From the NCBI RefSeq assembly GCF_018398315.1, contig NZ_JAHBRW010000001.1, positions 1,050,001 to 1,114,000 on the forward strand: DNA of 64,000 nucleotides. Reading direction: 5' to 3'. A program made the translations under genes and the position numbers. This DNA comes from Chelatococcus sp. YT9 (lineage in GTDB: Bacteria; Pseudomonadota; Alphaproteobacteria; Rhizobiales; Beijerinckiaceae). Positions 46,440 through 55,984 of this stretch are shown here, piece by piece (position 1 is the stretch's first letter; each line of letters begins with the position of its first letter). The notes beneath the pieces were generated by a model, which was not told the origin of the DNA, did not search any database, and saw only the letters and a program-made list of their open reading frames with translations.

Positions 46440-46939
46440 GACGTGATCTCGGGGACATCCGCTACGGCGGCTGTTTGCCGCTCGCGCCATGTCTTGAGGC
46501 GCGCCGTCAGCTCGGCATCGTTGAGGGCCAGAACTGCAGCCGCGAGCAACGCCGCATTCACGGCGCCAGCCCGGCCGATCGCCAGTGTCCCGACAGGAAT
46601 CCCAGCCGGCATCTGCACGATCGACAGCAGGCTGTCCTGCCCGGAGAGCGCCTTTGACTCAACAGGCACGCCGAATACAGGCAAATGCGTCAGCGCGGCC
46701 GCCATGCCGGGCAGATGTGCCGCCCCGCCCGCGCCAGCGATAATGATCTTGTAGCCGGCATCGGCCGCGCCCTTCGCAAAGTCATACAGCCTGTCCGGCG
46801 TACGATGGGCCGATACGATCCTGGCATCAAACGCGACGCCCAGCGCTTCGAGGGTCTCGGTGGCATGACGCATGGTCGCCCAGTCCGACTGGCTTCCCAT
46901 GATGACGGCAACCGGTGCTTTGCCCGCTTTTCCATTCAT
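46436..46939 (-). CDS. purE: N5-CAIR mutase PurE
   Basis: Converts N5-CAIR to CAIR. Class I PurE signatures are [14 protein letters not shown] and [14 protein letters not shown], then [17 protein letters not shown] and GVPV. ATG 46939 ([12 protein letters not shown]) has GGAAGGGG 11 bases upstream; ATG 46960 is an in-frame alternative. 167 residues. It heads the purE-purK operon. Confidence 0.97.
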   Translation of the reverse strand: MNGKAGKAPVAVIMGSQSDWATMRHATETLEALGVAFDARIVSAHRTPDRLYDFAKGAADAGYKIIIAGAGGAAHLPGMAAALTHLPVFGVPVESKALSGQDSLLSIVQMPAGIPVGTLAIGRAGAVNAALLAAAVLALNDAELTARLKTWRERQTAAVADVPEITS

Positions 46940-47117
46940 CGGGTGATCATCCCCTTCCAAAGCGGGCGAATGCCGTAGCCGGCGCTTCCCATACGTTTGC
47001 GCTCCTCTGAAAATCGCGCCATAGCGGGTGTGGAGGCCCTACGCAAGGGCAGACTTGCTCACACCGCCTTGCCCTGCCCGCCCACGCCAGGCAGCGCCGG
47101 TCGGCAAGCCCCCGCCC

Positions 47118-47426
47118 TCACGCGATGATGTCCGGGGTCAACTGGTCCTCGATGAAGGAAATGCGGTCTTTCAAGACGAGTTTCCGCTTCTTCAGCCGCT
47201 GGATCTGTAACTGGTCGGCGGGACCCACATGCTCCAAGGCGCCGATCGCCATGTCGAGATCACGATGCTCTTCCCGCAGCCGCGACAATTCGGCCGCGAG
47301 GACATCCAGCTCATTGCCTTCGAACAGTCCAGCCACCGACGGCTTATCGGAGTTCTCAGCCCTCGGCGGAGGAGTTCCTCCACCTTGCAGCGACACAATC
47401 GAGGGCGGCAACCGCACGTCGTTCAC
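47118..47426 (-). CDS. DUF465 (YdcH-like) protein with N-terminal extension
   Basis: The DUF465 helical hairpin occupies about residues 42-98 (LAAELSRLREEHRDLDMAIG, QIQRLKKRKLVLKDRISFIE). It is preceded by some 40 disordered residues (PPSIVSLQGGGTPPPRAENS) not usual in this 60-80 residue family. The start is GTG 47426 behind a good GGAGG site. Function of the family is unknown. It is the last minus-strand gene before rluD. Confidence 0.82.
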   Translation of the reverse strand: MNDVRLPPSIVSLQGGGTPPPRAENSDKPSVAGLFEGNELDVLAAELSRLREEHRDLDMAIGALEHVGPADQLQIQRLKKRKLVLKDRISFIEDQLTPDIIA

Positions 47427-47816
47427 CCGCGCCTCCGCGTCTGTCCTCGCCGAGGTGCTGCACCAGCGCCCATATGATCACCCCTGCAACACGTCGATTG
47501 CGTGTCCATGCTGGTCCGAAATTCTCTCACGACAACGAATCCCACCGGGACCGCGTGGTATCCTTTGGACCAAGAGCCTCAGACAGTGATTAGCTGTCAA
47601 GGCGCCTGCTGTGCCCGGCGCGCATCATACGCCGGAGCGCAAGAACGTTCCACCGTAACGATGGCGCAGCCGCTGCTTCAAGGCGTTGCAGTGACTATCC
47701 GTCACGGCGGAACTGCGATGGGGATTGGGTTCACTTCGCTCATGGGGCCTCTGTAGCGATGCCGGCTTGGTGAGGCCTTGCCCTGCTGGATGGTGCTTGC
47801 CCCGTTGGCGGGACTG
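47427..47816. other. Intergenic region between the DUF465 gene and rluD
   Basis: 390 bases in a divergent arrangement. Short open frames on the plus strand (for example 47502-47756) lack coding character. I see no hairpin terminator, RNA gene or repeat, only space for two promoters. Confidence 0.4.
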
Positions 47817-48881
47817 ATGCATGCCTTCCCGATGCACGCTTCCTCCGACCTAGCTCAGACCGCGTCCACTCAGGTGCAGACCGTTACCGTAGCGGACAAC
47901 CTCGCCGGCGACCGCCTGGATCGATTTCTCGCGTCGGCTTTCGCTGATCTCTCCCGGTCTCGCTTGCAGCAACTGGTTCGGGCTGGGCAGGTCCGCATCA
48001 ATGGCGCAGTCGTGGAGGATCCGAAGCACAAGGTGACTGCTGGTGCGAAGGTCACCCTCGTGATACCGCCTGCTGCGCCGGCAGAGCCCGAACCGGAGTC
48101 GATCCCCCTCACGGTGCTCTACGAGGACAATCACATCATTGTCATCGACAAGCCGGCAGGCTTGGTCGTGCATCCCGCGCCCGGTCACTCGAGCGGAACG
48201 CTCGTCAATGCCTTGCTTGCCCATTGCGGTGAGAGCCTTTCGGGGATCGGCGGCGTGCGGCGTCCGGGCATCGTGCATCGACTGGACAAGGACACGTCCG
48301 GAGTCATGGTGGTGGCCAAGACTGATCAGGCGCATGCCGCGCTGTCCCAGCAGTTCGCCGACCATGGCCGCACGGGGCCGCTGGAACGGGTCTATACAGC
48401 TGTGGTCTGGGGCCTCCTGCCGACCGCGAAGGGGACCATCGACAAGCCGATTGAACGCGCGATGCATAATCGGGAGAAGATGACCGTGACCCGCGAGGGG
48501 CGCGGACGGATCGCCATCACCCACTATGAGGTTGATGGGATCTTCAGCGGCGATACGGAGCGGGGCATGGAACCCATAGGAAGCTTCGTCCGTTGTCGTC
48601 TTGAAACAGGGCGAACCCACCAGATCCGCGTTCACATGGCCCACATCGGCCATCCCCTGCTGGGCGACCAGCTGTATGGGCGGGGCTTCAAGACGAAGGA
48701 GAGCCTGCTCAGTCCTGCCGCCCGCTCCGCACTCGAGGCGCTTGGACGGCAGGCGTTGCATGCGCGCACCTTGGGCTTTGCCCATCCGGCAACGGGCGAG
48801 TTCATGTGCTTTGAAAGTGCGCCGCCGGGTGATCTGTCACGACTGGTATCGGCTTTGCCGAGAGCAAGGCCCGAACAGTAG
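47817..48881 (+). CDS. rluD: Ribosomal large-subunit pseudouridine synthase RluD
   Basis: Isomerises uridines in helix 69 of 23S rRNA. An S4 RNA-binding domain lies at about residues 30-85 (RLDRFLASAFADLSRSRLQQ). The RsuA/RluA catalytic domain contains the aspartate in GIVHRLDKDTSGVMVVAKT, with LETGRTHQIRVHMAHIGHP downstream. I chose ATG 47817; other in-frame starts are 47778 and 47832. rluD followed by rpoH is a conserved alphaproteobacterial order. Confidence 0.93.
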   Translation: MHAFPMHASSDLAQTASTQVQTVTVADNLAGDRLDRFLASAFADLSRSRLQQLVRAGQVRINGAVVEDPKHKVTAGAKVTLVIPPAAPAEPEPESIPLTVLYEDNHIIVIDKPAGLVVHPAPGHSSGTLVNALLAHCGESLSGIGGVRRPGIVHRLDKDTSGVMVVAKTDQAHAALSQQFADHGRTGPLERVYTAVVWGLLPTAKGTIDKPIERAMHNREKMTVTREGRGRIAITHYEVDGIFSGDTERGMEPIGSFVRCRLETGRTHQIRVHMAHIGHPLLGDQLYGRGFKTKESLLSPAARSALEALGRQALHARTLGFAHPATGEFMCFESAPPGDLSRLVSALPRARPEQ

Positions 48882-48975
48882 ATCATGTGCGGAAACGCAC
48901 TGCATTCAGTGCCTTCGCACTGCAATATGCTCCAGACGCAGAAAGGTGCCTCGCCCGCTCAGGTCGAGACCTATA

Positions 48976-48984
48976 TGCTACAAT
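48976..48984 (+). promoter_or_regulatory. Candidate extended -10 element of rpoH
   Basis: TGCTACAAT is an extended -10, 66 bases before the rpoH start; no good -35 is seen. The palindrome AGGTCGAGACCT lies directly upstream at 48961-48972 and could bind a regulator. Confidence 0.35.
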
Positions 48985-49050
48985 ACGGAGCCGGCCAGAT
49001 AGGCGGCTCTAAGACAACCTGCCTTAAAGGGGGTTGGTTAGGAGGTTTTC

Positions 49051-49950
49051 ATGGCTTCGACGGTTCTTCCCGCGCTGCTGAACGAAGGTGGCCTGTCGCG
49101 CTATCTCGATGAGATCCGCCGGTTTCCGATGCTGAAACCGGAAGAGGAATTCATGCTCGCCAAACGTTGGCGCGAGCAGGATGATCGCGAAGCGGCCCAT
49201 AAGCTTGTCACGTCCCATTTGCGGCTCGTAGCCAAGATCGCCATGGGCTATCGTGGCTACGGCCTGCCAATTTCGGAAGTCGTCTCGGAGGGTAACGTTG
49301 GCCTTATGCAGGCCGTTAAACGCTTCGAGCCCGATAAAGGCTTCCGCTTGGCCACCTATGCGATGTGGTGGATCAAGGCCGCGATTCAAGAGTACATCCT
49401 TCGCTCGTGGTCGTTGGTCAAAATGGGAACCACGGCCAATCAGAAGAAGCTGTTCTTCAATCTGCGCAAGGCCAAGAGCCACATTTCGGCTTACGAGGAA
49501 GGGGATCTTCGCCCCGACCAGGTCAAGACGATCGCCACGCGTCTCGGCGTCTCCGAGCAGGACGTCATCGACATGAATCGTCGTCTCAGCGGCGATACGT
49601 CGTTGAATGCCCCCTTGCGGCAGGAAGGCGAAGGCGAGTGGCAGGATTGGCTCGTGGACGACAGCGCCGACCAGGAGACGATCCTGGCCAACGAAGAGGA
49701 AGGGCGGAACCGCCTTTCAGCTTTGCGCGACGCGCTCGGCGTCCTCAACGACCGCGAACGGCGGATCTTCGAGGCCCGGCGCCTCCAGGACGAGCCCGTG
49801 ACCCTTGAAGATCTGTCTGGTGAGTTCGGCGTCTCGCGTGAACGTGTCCGGCAGATTGAAGTCCGCGCCTTCGAGAAGGTGCAGGAAGCGGTGAAAAAAG
49901 GTTTGGCCAAGCTCGAGATGGCTAGCCCGGCCGCCCTGCCCGCGATGTGA
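49051..49950 (+). CDS. rpoH: RNA polymerase sigma factor RpoH (sigma-32)
   Basis: Directs transcription of heat-shock genes. Region 2 has GYRGYGLPISEVVSEGNVGL and RLATYAMWWIKAAIQEYIL; the RpoH box is QKKLFFNLRKAK; region 4.2 ends VSRERVRQIEVRAFEKVQ. 299 residues is normal. A strong AGGAGG site is 6 bases from ATG 49051. The protein's substrate link to FtsH (gene at 61.6-63.5 kb), which degrades RpoH in other bacteria, puts both partners in this window. It is single-gene with a strong terminator. Confidence 0.97.
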   Translation: MASTVLPALLNEGGLSRYLDEIRRFPMLKPEEEFMLAKRWREQDDREAAHKLVTSHLRLVAKIAMGYRGYGLPISEVVSEGNVGLMQAVKRFEPDKGFRLATYAMWWIKAAIQEYILRSWSLVKMGTTANQKKLFFNLRKAKSHISAYEEGDLRPDQVKTIATRLGVSEQDVIDMNRRLSGDTSLNAPLRQEGEGEWQDWLVDDSADQETILANEEEGRNRLSALRDALGVLNDRERRIFEARRLQDEPVTLEDLSGEFGVSRERVRQIEVRAFEKVQEAVKKGLAKLEMASPAALPAM

Positions 49951-49982
49951 TACAAGCAGCCTGGCTGATTGCCGGTATGACG

Positions 49983-50012
49983 AAAATGGCCCCTTCCGGG
50001 GCCATTTTTTTT
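49983..50012 (+). terminator. Terminator of rpoH
   Basis: ATGGCCCC and GGGGCCAT with A and T flanks form a 12-bp stem around TTCC, followed by eight T. It starts 32 bases after the rpoH stop. Confidence 0.92.
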
Positions 50013-50094
50013 GTCTCATATCCGGCCTTGCTGAAAGTCAGATGCTGGAATAGCGGGGCCTTTGAGCTCGGGGTCGGCTCCGACCGGCGAACTG

Positions 50095-51369
50095 CTATTG
50101 CCAGAGGCGGAAGGCCTCGTTGATGGCTTGATCGCCCGATACACCCTTCTCGAACGCGAGCACGGCGCGGCGCCCGTTGGCGAAGCGAAGCGGTAGGTCG
50201 ATCCATGCCTGGCTTTTCAGCAGAGAGGCGTTGCGCTCCATATCCGCGCTGAGGTTCGATAACCCGATCAGGAAAATGTTTTCAGTGACCGGCACGGGCA
50301 GGCCGGCGAGCGGCGTGCCGCGGCCGCCCTCGTCCGCCTTCAGCTGCATCACGCCGACATCGCGGACCGAGCGCGCCGGGTCGCCGGATGTGTTGCGGAA
50401 CGTGAGCTCGACCGTATGGGACGCTGGCAGCGTCGTATCGCGGTTGCGTCGGAGCACAAGCGCAAGCGAGAGGCCCGCTTCCGGGACCTCGACATCTGCG
50501 TGAACGACACTCTCGAGAGGCTCGCCCTGCCCGGGATTGATGCTGTCGATCCGCCATGTCGTGCGCCCCGCCCGCACCAACGGTGCCCCCTGAGGGTTAT
50601 CAGGCGATTCCTCATAGAGGCTCGCGCGCTGCGCGACGGCAACACCCCCTTGAGGTGCCTGTTGCTGCGCGGGAGGCTGCTGCGGGCTGGCGGTTTGGAC
50701 CGGCGGCGCCGCGGGCGGTGCGGCCGGCGCAGCCTCGCCACCCAGACGCTCCGTGAATTTGCCGTCACCTTGCTCTTGGGGCGCGGCCTGCTCTTCCTCG
50801 CGGGGAATTTCGACGGGCCTGTCGCGCAGCACGACCGCAACGCCCGCTATCGCCGCAACAACTGCGGCAAGCACGCCCGCGACGACGAAAGTGCGCATGT
50901 GGCTGCGCCAGTCCCGCTTTGGGCGAACCGGGGCCAGCCGCGGCCGCTCACGGCCTGGCGATCCGTTTCCATCTGCATCCGCAGACCTGAGATCAGATTG
51001 CGGGGTTCCAGCCGGGTACGGCTCAAGATGCTCATCCTGCGACGGCGAAGCTTCGCTCGCTGAGGCGTGGCCTTCGTCAAACGCCTGGGGCACTTGCTCG
51101 AAGGCGTGCAGGTTCTCTTGATCGGGCCAGTTGTCCTGCGGCCAAGCGGGCTCTTCGCGCGGCCGAGCCTCCGCTTCGATTCGCGCAATGACAAGATCGA
51201 GCGCGGCGTATTCGCGATCGATATCCGCGTCGGCAAGCGGCGGCTCGACATTGCGCAACTGCTGAACGAGCACGGTACGCGCTCGCTCGTAGATGGCTCC
51301 GCGAGTCTCGGGCGTATTCTCCGGCAGACCAGAAATTGCCCGCTGCAGCAGGGTGTAATAATCGGCCAT
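50095..51369 (-). CDS. Conserved single-pass membrane protein, function unknown
   Basis: 424 residues. The N-terminal cytoplasmic part (about 1-70, YYTLLQRAISGLPENTPETR, RARTVLVQQLRNVEPPLADA) is helical and conserved-looking. A disordered acidic linker leads to a membrane helix (about 160-182, MRTFVVAGVLAAVVAAIAGV). Beyond it are a Pro/Gln-rich stretch and a C-terminal beta-rich domain (about 250-424) containing ATWRIDS-like and ENIFLIGLSNLSADMERNAS motifs. It lies 31 bases downstream of purA. I know such genes next to purA in rhizobia only as hypothetical. Confidence 0.8.
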   Translation of the reverse strand: MADYYTLLQRAISGLPENTPETRGAIYERARTVLVQQLRNVEPPLADADIDREYAALDLVIARIEAEARPREEPAWPQDNWPDQENLHAFEQVPQAFDEGHASASEASPSQDEHLEPYPAGTPQSDLRSADADGNGSPGRERPRLAPVRPKRDWRSHMRTFVVAGVLAAVVAAIAGVAVVLRDRPVEIPREEEQAAPQEQGDGKFTERLGGEAAPAAPPAAPPVQTASPQQPPAQQQAPQGGVAVAQRASLYEESPDNPQGAPLVRAGRTTWRIDSINPGQGEPLESVVHADVEVPEAGLSLALVLRRNRDTTLPASHTVELTFRNTSGDPARSVRDVGVMQLKADEGGRGTPLAGLPVPVTENIFLIGLSNLSADMERNASLLKSQAWIDLPLRFANGRRAVLAFEKGVSGDQAINEAFRLWQ

Positions 51370-51400
51370 TCAGGTCGAATGTCTCGAATCGGTCGCCACG

Positions 51401-52693
51401 TCAACCTTCGAAGGGGTTATGCACCAGGATCGTGTCATCACGCTCGGGGCTGGTCGAGAGAAGCGCAACTGGCGCGCCGATCAATTCCTCGATACGTCTG
51501 ACATACTTAATGGCCTGAGCGGGGAGATCGGCCCAGGAACGGGCCCCCGCTGTCGAGCCTTCCCATCCCTCGATTGTCTCGTAAATCGGCTCCACGCGGG
51601 CCTGCTGCGCCTGCCCGGCGGGCAGATAATCGTATTCTTTGCCGTCGAGGCGGTAGCCTACGCAGACATTGATTGTCTTGAAGCCGTCGAGGATGTCGAG
51701 CTTGGTCAAGGCAATGCCGTCGATGCCTGAGGTCTTCACCGTCTGCCGGACGAGGACAGCATCGAACCAGCCGCAGCGACGTTTGCGGCCGGTCACGGTG
51801 CCGAACTCATGGCCGCGGGTCCCGAGCATATCGCCGATCTCGTTGTCTTGCTCGGTTGGGAACGGGCCCCCGCCTACACGGGTCGTATAGGCCTTTGCGA
51901 TGCCCAGCACATAGCCGATGGCGTTGGGGCCGAGTCCTGAGCCGGCGGCCGCCTGGCCCGCCACGGTGTGGGAGGATGTGACGAAGGGGTAGGTGCCGTG
52001 GTCGACATCAAGCAGGGCGCCCTGCGCACCCTCAAACAGGATGCGCTTCCCAGCGCGGCGATGCTCATCGAGCAGCATCCACGTCACGCCCATATAAGGA
52101 ACGATCTCGGAGGCGATATCCTTGAGTTCGGCAAAGATCTCGCCTGCGTTGAACTCCGGCAGCCCGAAGCCCCGCCTCAAGGCATTGTGATGGACGAGAA
52201 GCCGCTCGATCTTTTCCTCGAGCGTGTCGAGATCCGCCAGATCCATCACGCGAATCGCACGGCGGCCGACCTTGTCTTCATAGGCCGGCCCAATGCCCCG
52301 GCGGGTGGTGCCGATCTTTGTACCGCTGTTGGAGTTTTCCCGCAGCGCATCAAGCTCGCGATGCAGCGACAGGATCAGAGCAGCATTGTCGGCAACGCGG
52401 AGGTTCTCCGGCGAGATCGTGAGCCCCTGCTCCTTCAGGCGCGAGATCTCGGAGATCAGGGCCTGAGGGTCGAGAACAACGCCATTGCCGATGACGCCCA
52501 GCTTGCCGGGCCGCACGACGCCCGACGGCAGGAGGGAAAGCTTGTAGGTCGTGCCATCGATGACAAGCGTATGACCGGCATTATGACCGCCCTGGAAGCG
52601 AACGACCACGTCGGCCTGTTCGCTCAACCAGTCAACGATCTTGCCTTTACCTTCATCGCCCCACTGGGCACCGACTACAACGACGTTCGCCAT
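51401..52693 (-). CDS. purA: Adenylosuccinate synthetase PurA
   Basis: GTP-dependent condensation of IMP and aspartate, the first step to AMP. Motifs are [44 protein letters not shown] and the C-terminal [18 protein letters not shown] 52693 ([15 protein letters not shown]) gives 430 residues, the norm; the frame is open to 52726. Third purine gene in the window with purE and purK, but in a separate transcription unit. Confidence 0.98.
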   Translation of the reverse strand: MANVVVVGAQWGDEGKGKIVDWLSEQADVVVRFQGGHNAGHTLVIDGTTYKLSLLPSGVVRPGKLGVIGNGVVLDPQALISEISRLKEQGLTISPENLRVADNAALILSLHRELDALRENSNSGTKIGTTRRGIGPAYEDKVGRRAIRVMDLADLDTLEEKIERLLVHHNALRRGFGLPEFNAGEIFAELKDIASEIVPYMGVTWMLLDEHRRAGKRILFEGAQGALLDVDHGTYPFVTSSHTVAGQAAAGSGLGPNAIGYVLGIAKAYTTRVGGGPFPTEQDNEIGDMLGTRGHEFGTVTGRKRRCGWFDAVLVRQTVKTSGIDGIALTKLDILDGFKTINVCVGYRLDGKEYDYLPAGQAQQARVEPIYETIEGWEGSTAGARSWADLPAQAIKYVRRIEELIGAPVALLSTSPERDDTILVHNPFEG

Positions 52694-52733
52694 ATCCTTC
52701 AAGCCGGCCGAAAGCCGACCCCTCACATGACAA

Positions 52734-52754
52734 ACCCCGGCGCAAGGCCGGGGT
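52734..52754. other. Stem-loop in the purA leader
   Basis: ACCCCGGC and GCCGGGGT form a perfect 8-bp stem with a 5-base loop, 41 bases upstream of the purA start on the minus strand. It could be a leader structure of purA. It has no T run. The other 280 bases of this divergent gap hold nothing I recognise. Confidence 0.35.
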
Positions 52755-53034
52755 CCTTACAGCCTCTCTTCGACGATTAGGCCCGCGAGGTCAAGCCACA
52801 GCGTCGCCGCGCCCTCCCCTGGCAGTTCACAACCCGCGTTACCCGTCGCCGGACGAAACTTGTGACGGTGTTTATGCATGTCTGCCTTGCGCCGGGCCTG
52901 CTAACCCTGGTCTTGCCCTATTGGCTATCGTCGCGCCTCGAATAGCCCTTCTCCGTGGATCAGCTACCATCGGGGAACATCGCGCGCAGGAGTGCCTCTT
53001 CCCATGATCGTGACCACAAGCGCGTCGAGCAGCA

Positions 53035-53952
53035 ATGCCTGATACGAACTCCCCGATCGGCCGCGCCACACAGTGGTTGTTCAATCAAGCCTATGTGCTG
53101 CTTCCCCTCACGATGCTGATGTGGGCGGGCAATGTCACCGCCAGCAAATTCGCTGTCGACCAGGTCTCGCCCATGGCGATCGTGTGCCTGCGCTGGGCCA
53201 TTGTCTGCGTCGTGCTGCTCAGCTTCAGCCGGAAGGATATCATCCGCGATCTGCCCGTGTTGAAATCCCGCTGGCCGATCATCGCCGGCATGGGAACATT
53301 GGCTTTCACGGGGTTCAACGCCCTGTTCTACATCTCGGCCTACGAGACCACCGCCGTCAACATGACGATCATCCAGAGCGCGATACCCGTCTTCGTGGTC
53401 CTCGGCGCGATCCTGTTCTTCGGCCAGCGGATCAATCTGGGCCAGGCCGCCGGCCTCGTCCTGACGATTCTCGGCGTGCTGGTGACCGCATCCCACGGTA
53501 ACCTCGAGACGCTGCTGAACCTCTCTGTTAATCGCGGCGATCTCTTCATGCTGATCGCCTGTGCGTTCTATGCGGCCTACGCCTTGCATCTGCGCAGCCG
53601 GCCCAAGGTCTCCGACACAGCCTATTTCGCGGCTCTGGCCTTGGCCGCGTTCGTCTCCTCCCTGCCGCTGCTCGCCATCGAGATCGCCCAAGGCAAGGCC
53701 TATTGGCCTACACCGACCGGCTGGCTCACCCTTCTTTATATCGGGATCTTTCCGTCTCTCCTCGGGCAGATCTTCTTTATCCGTTCCGTGCAGCTCATCG
53801 GTCCGAGCCGCGCCGGTCTGTTCAACAATCTGATGCCCGTCTTCGGCATCATCCTGTCCATCGTGCTTCTTGGCGAAGCCTTCGGTCTCTACCAGATGGC
53901 GGCCATGGTGCTGGTGATCGGCGGCATCCTCATTGCCGAACGCCTGCGTTAG
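53035..53952 (+). CDS. EamA/DMT-family transporter
   Basis: Ten-helix drug/metabolite transporter made of two EamA repeats. The first starts LLPLTMLMWAGNVTASKFAV, the second about residue 160 (RGDLFMLIACAFYAAYALHL). The second repeat ends with the typical PVFGIILSIVLLGEAFGLYQ and GGILIAERL. 305 residues. Export of amino acids or related metabolites is usual for the family, but the substrate is not predictable. Confidence 0.88.
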   Translation: MPDTNSPIGRATQWLFNQAYVLLPLTMLMWAGNVTASKFAVDQVSPMAIVCLRWAIVCVVLLSFSRKDIIRDLPVLKSRWPIIAGMGTLAFTGFNALFYISAYETTAVNMTIIQSAIPVFVVLGAILFFGQRINLGQAAGLVLTILGVLVTASHGNLETLLNLSVNRGDLFMLIACAFYAAYALHLRSRPKVSDTAYFAALALAAFVSSLPLLAIEIAQGKAYWPTPTGWLTLLYIGIFPSLLGQIFFIRSVQLIGPSRAGLFNNLMPVFGIILSIVLLGEAFGLYQMAAMVLVIGGILIAERLR

Positions 53953-54029
53953 GATCGATCGACATGAGTGGCGCCTTTCCGAGTGGCCCCGGCCCCTGTG
54001 TCATCGGCTCAGTCACGCGACGAGGATTG

Positions 54030-54046
54030 CCTCCCCTGAGGGGAGG
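54030..54046. repeat. Intergenic GC-rich palindrome after the EamA gene
   Basis: CCTCCCC, TGA, GGGGAGG, a 7-bp stem with a 3-base loop. It shares its core with the stem at 55791-55810 and resembles the 13499 element, so all three may belong to one dispersed family. Confidence 0.4.
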
Positions 54047-54098
54047 GATCGATGCGGCGCGACTGACTTGGTGACCCCTCGTGGCTCTCAGCCAGGGC

Positions 54099-54129
54099 AA
54101 AAAAATGACGGCCCTGTAAGGCCGTCATT
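54099..54129 (-). terminator. Terminator of serA
   Basis: On the minus strand AATGACGGCC and GGCCGTCATT enclose a 6-base loop and run into seven T. It starts 55 bases after the serA stop. Confidence 0.9.
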
Positions 54130-54183
54130 GATAGCGCATGGAAAGGAAGTCGGGCCGCGAGGCCTCTGTCGCCGGCAGCCGCC

Positions 54184-55773
54184 TCAGAACGTGAGCGGCT
54201 TGACCTGCTTGACGCCTGGGATGGTCTGGACGCTGGAGAGCACGTCGTCAGGCACGGCTCCGTCCACCTCGACAAGCGCGATGGCCGAGCCACCCTGCCG
54301 GTCGCGGCCCAACGCAAAAGTCGCGATATTGACACCGGCATCGCCGAGCACGCTCGCGAAACGGCCGATGAAGCCGGGCTTGTCCTCGTTCGTCACATAG
54401 ATCATCGACGGCGCGAACTCCGCATCCACCTTGATGCCCTTGATCGCGACGATGCGCGGCGCCCCGTCAGCGAAGACTGTGCCGACCACGGAACGCTCCT
54501 GCTTCTCCGTGACGACCGTCAGCGTGATTAGCGCATCATGCTCGCCCTGGGCCTCGCGCGTCGTCTCTTCGATGACGATGCCGCGCTCCTTGGCAACGCT
54601 CGGCGCCGAGACGACATTGATATCCGCCAGCATCGGGCGCAGCAGGCCAGCGACCGCCGCCGAGGTGAGCGCCTTGATCTTCAGCGAGGCGACCGTGCCC
54701 TCATACGTGATGTGGACGCTCTTGATCCCCGTTTCCGTCAACTGACCCGCGAAGGACCCAAGATTCTCAGCCAGCGCGATGAAGGGCTTCAGCTTCGGCG
54801 CTTCCTCGGCAGTGATGGACGGGAAGTTCACCGCATTGGAGATAGCGCCACGCAGCAGGTACTCGGACATCTGCTCGGCGACCTGGAGCGCGACATTCTC
54901 TTGCGCCTCTGTCGTTGCCGCGCCGAGATGCGGCGTGCAGACCACGTTCGGATGGCCAAACAGCGGGTTTTCCTTGGCGGGCTCCTCGACGAACACGTCG
55001 AAGGCAGCGCCTGCGACATGGCCGGAGTCGAGGGCCGCACGCAGGGCCGCCTCGTCGACGAGACCGCCGCGGGCGCAGTTGATGATGCGCACGCCTTTCT
55101 TCGTCCTGGCCAGCGCCTCGGCAGACAGAACATTCTTCGTCTTTTCCGTCAGCGGCGTATGCAGCGTGATGAAATCCGCGCGGGCCAGAAGATCATCGAG
55201 CTCAACCTTCTCGACACCGAGGTCCAGCGCCCTCTCCGGTGAGAGGAAGGGATCGTAGGCGATGACTTTCATCCTCAAGCCGATGGCGCGCTCGGCGACG
55301 ATGGAGCCGATGTTGCCGCAACCGATGATGCCGAGCGTCTTGGCCGTGATCTCGACGCCCATGAAGCGGTTCTTCTCCCACTTGCCGGCCTGGGTGGAAG
55401 CATCGGCGGCGGGGATCTCGCGGGCCAGCGCGAACATCATGGCGATGGCGTGCTCGGCGGTCGTGATCGAATTGCCGAAGGGCGTGTTCATCACGATGAT
55501 ACCCTTGGCGGTCGCCGCCGGGATATCGACGTTGTCGACGCCGATGCCAGCGCGGCCGATGACCTTCAGCGATTTCGCCTCTTCAAGGATCTTGGGCGTG
55601 ACCTTGGTGGCGGAGCGGATCGCGAGACCATCGTAGTTGCCGATGATGGCGGCGAGCTTGTCCTTGTCCTTGCCGAGATCCGGCTGGAAATCGACCTCGA
55701 TGCCGCGATCCCGAAAGATCTGCACGGCTGCGGGAGACAGAGCGTCGGAAATGAGAACCTTGGGAGCAGGCAT
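54184..55773 (-). CDS. serA: D-3-phosphoglycerate dehydrogenase SerA (long type)
   Basis: First step of serine synthesis, 3-phosphoglycerate to 3-phosphohydroxypyruvate with NAD. The NAD motif is LGIIGCGNIGSIVAERA; catalytic Arg in NCARGGLVDEAAL, Glu in VFVEEPAKE, His in VCTPHLGAATTEAQ. An ASB domain (about 320-450) and a C-terminal ACT domain (about 455-529, YVTNEDKPGFIGRFASVLGD) are present, so serine may act as allosteric inhibitor. 529 residues. It lies 211 bases downstream of serC on the same strand. Confidence 0.98.
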   Translation of the reverse strand: MPAPKVLISDALSPAAVQIFRDRGIEVDFQPDLGKDKDKLAAIIGNYDGLAIRSATKVTPKILEEAKSLKVIGRAGIGVDNVDIPAATAKGIIVMNTPFGNSITTAEHAIAMMFALAREIPAADASTQAGKWEKNRFMGVEITAKTLGIIGCGNIGSIVAERAIGLRMKVIAYDPFLSPERALDLGVEKVELDDLLARADFITLHTPLTEKTKNVLSAEALARTKKGVRIINCARGGLVDEAALRAALDSGHVAGAAFDVFVEEPAKENPLFGHPNVVCTPHLGAATTEAQENVALQVAEQMSEYLLRGAISNAVNFPSITAEEAPKLKPFIALAENLGSFAGQLTETGIKSVHITYEGTVASLKIKALTSAAVAGLLRPMLADINVVSAPSVAKERGIVIEETTREAQGEHDALITLTVVTEKQERSVVGTVFADGAPRIVAIKGIKVDAEFAPSMIYVTNEDKPGFIGRFASVLGDAGVNIATFALGRDRQGGSAIALVEVDGAVPDDVLSSVQTIPGVKQVKPLTF

Positions 55774-55790
55774 GATGTGGCCTCTCTACT

Positions 55791-55810
55791 CCCCTCCCCT
55801 TACGGAGGGG
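55791..55810. repeat. GC-rich palindrome between serC and serA
   Basis: CCCCTCC and GGAGGGG close a 6-base loop, 17 bases upstream of the serA start. A second pairing, GGGGGA/TCCCCCC near 55882-55913, lies in the same 211-base gap. They may control serA translation or be repeat copies. Confidence 0.4.
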
Positions 55811-55984
55811 TTTGGGTGGGGTCGATGGCCCGAGCGCGACGACGAAGCGTTCAGCGCCGGCCTTGAGAATGTTCATCAGCAAGGACGGGGGATGATCATG
55901 AGGATCCTGTCCCCCCGCCCTTCTCTTCCGGGGACAAGGAAGAGAGTCTCTGGCGGCGCGCGTGCCGCCTCAGGCGAAGCTGAT

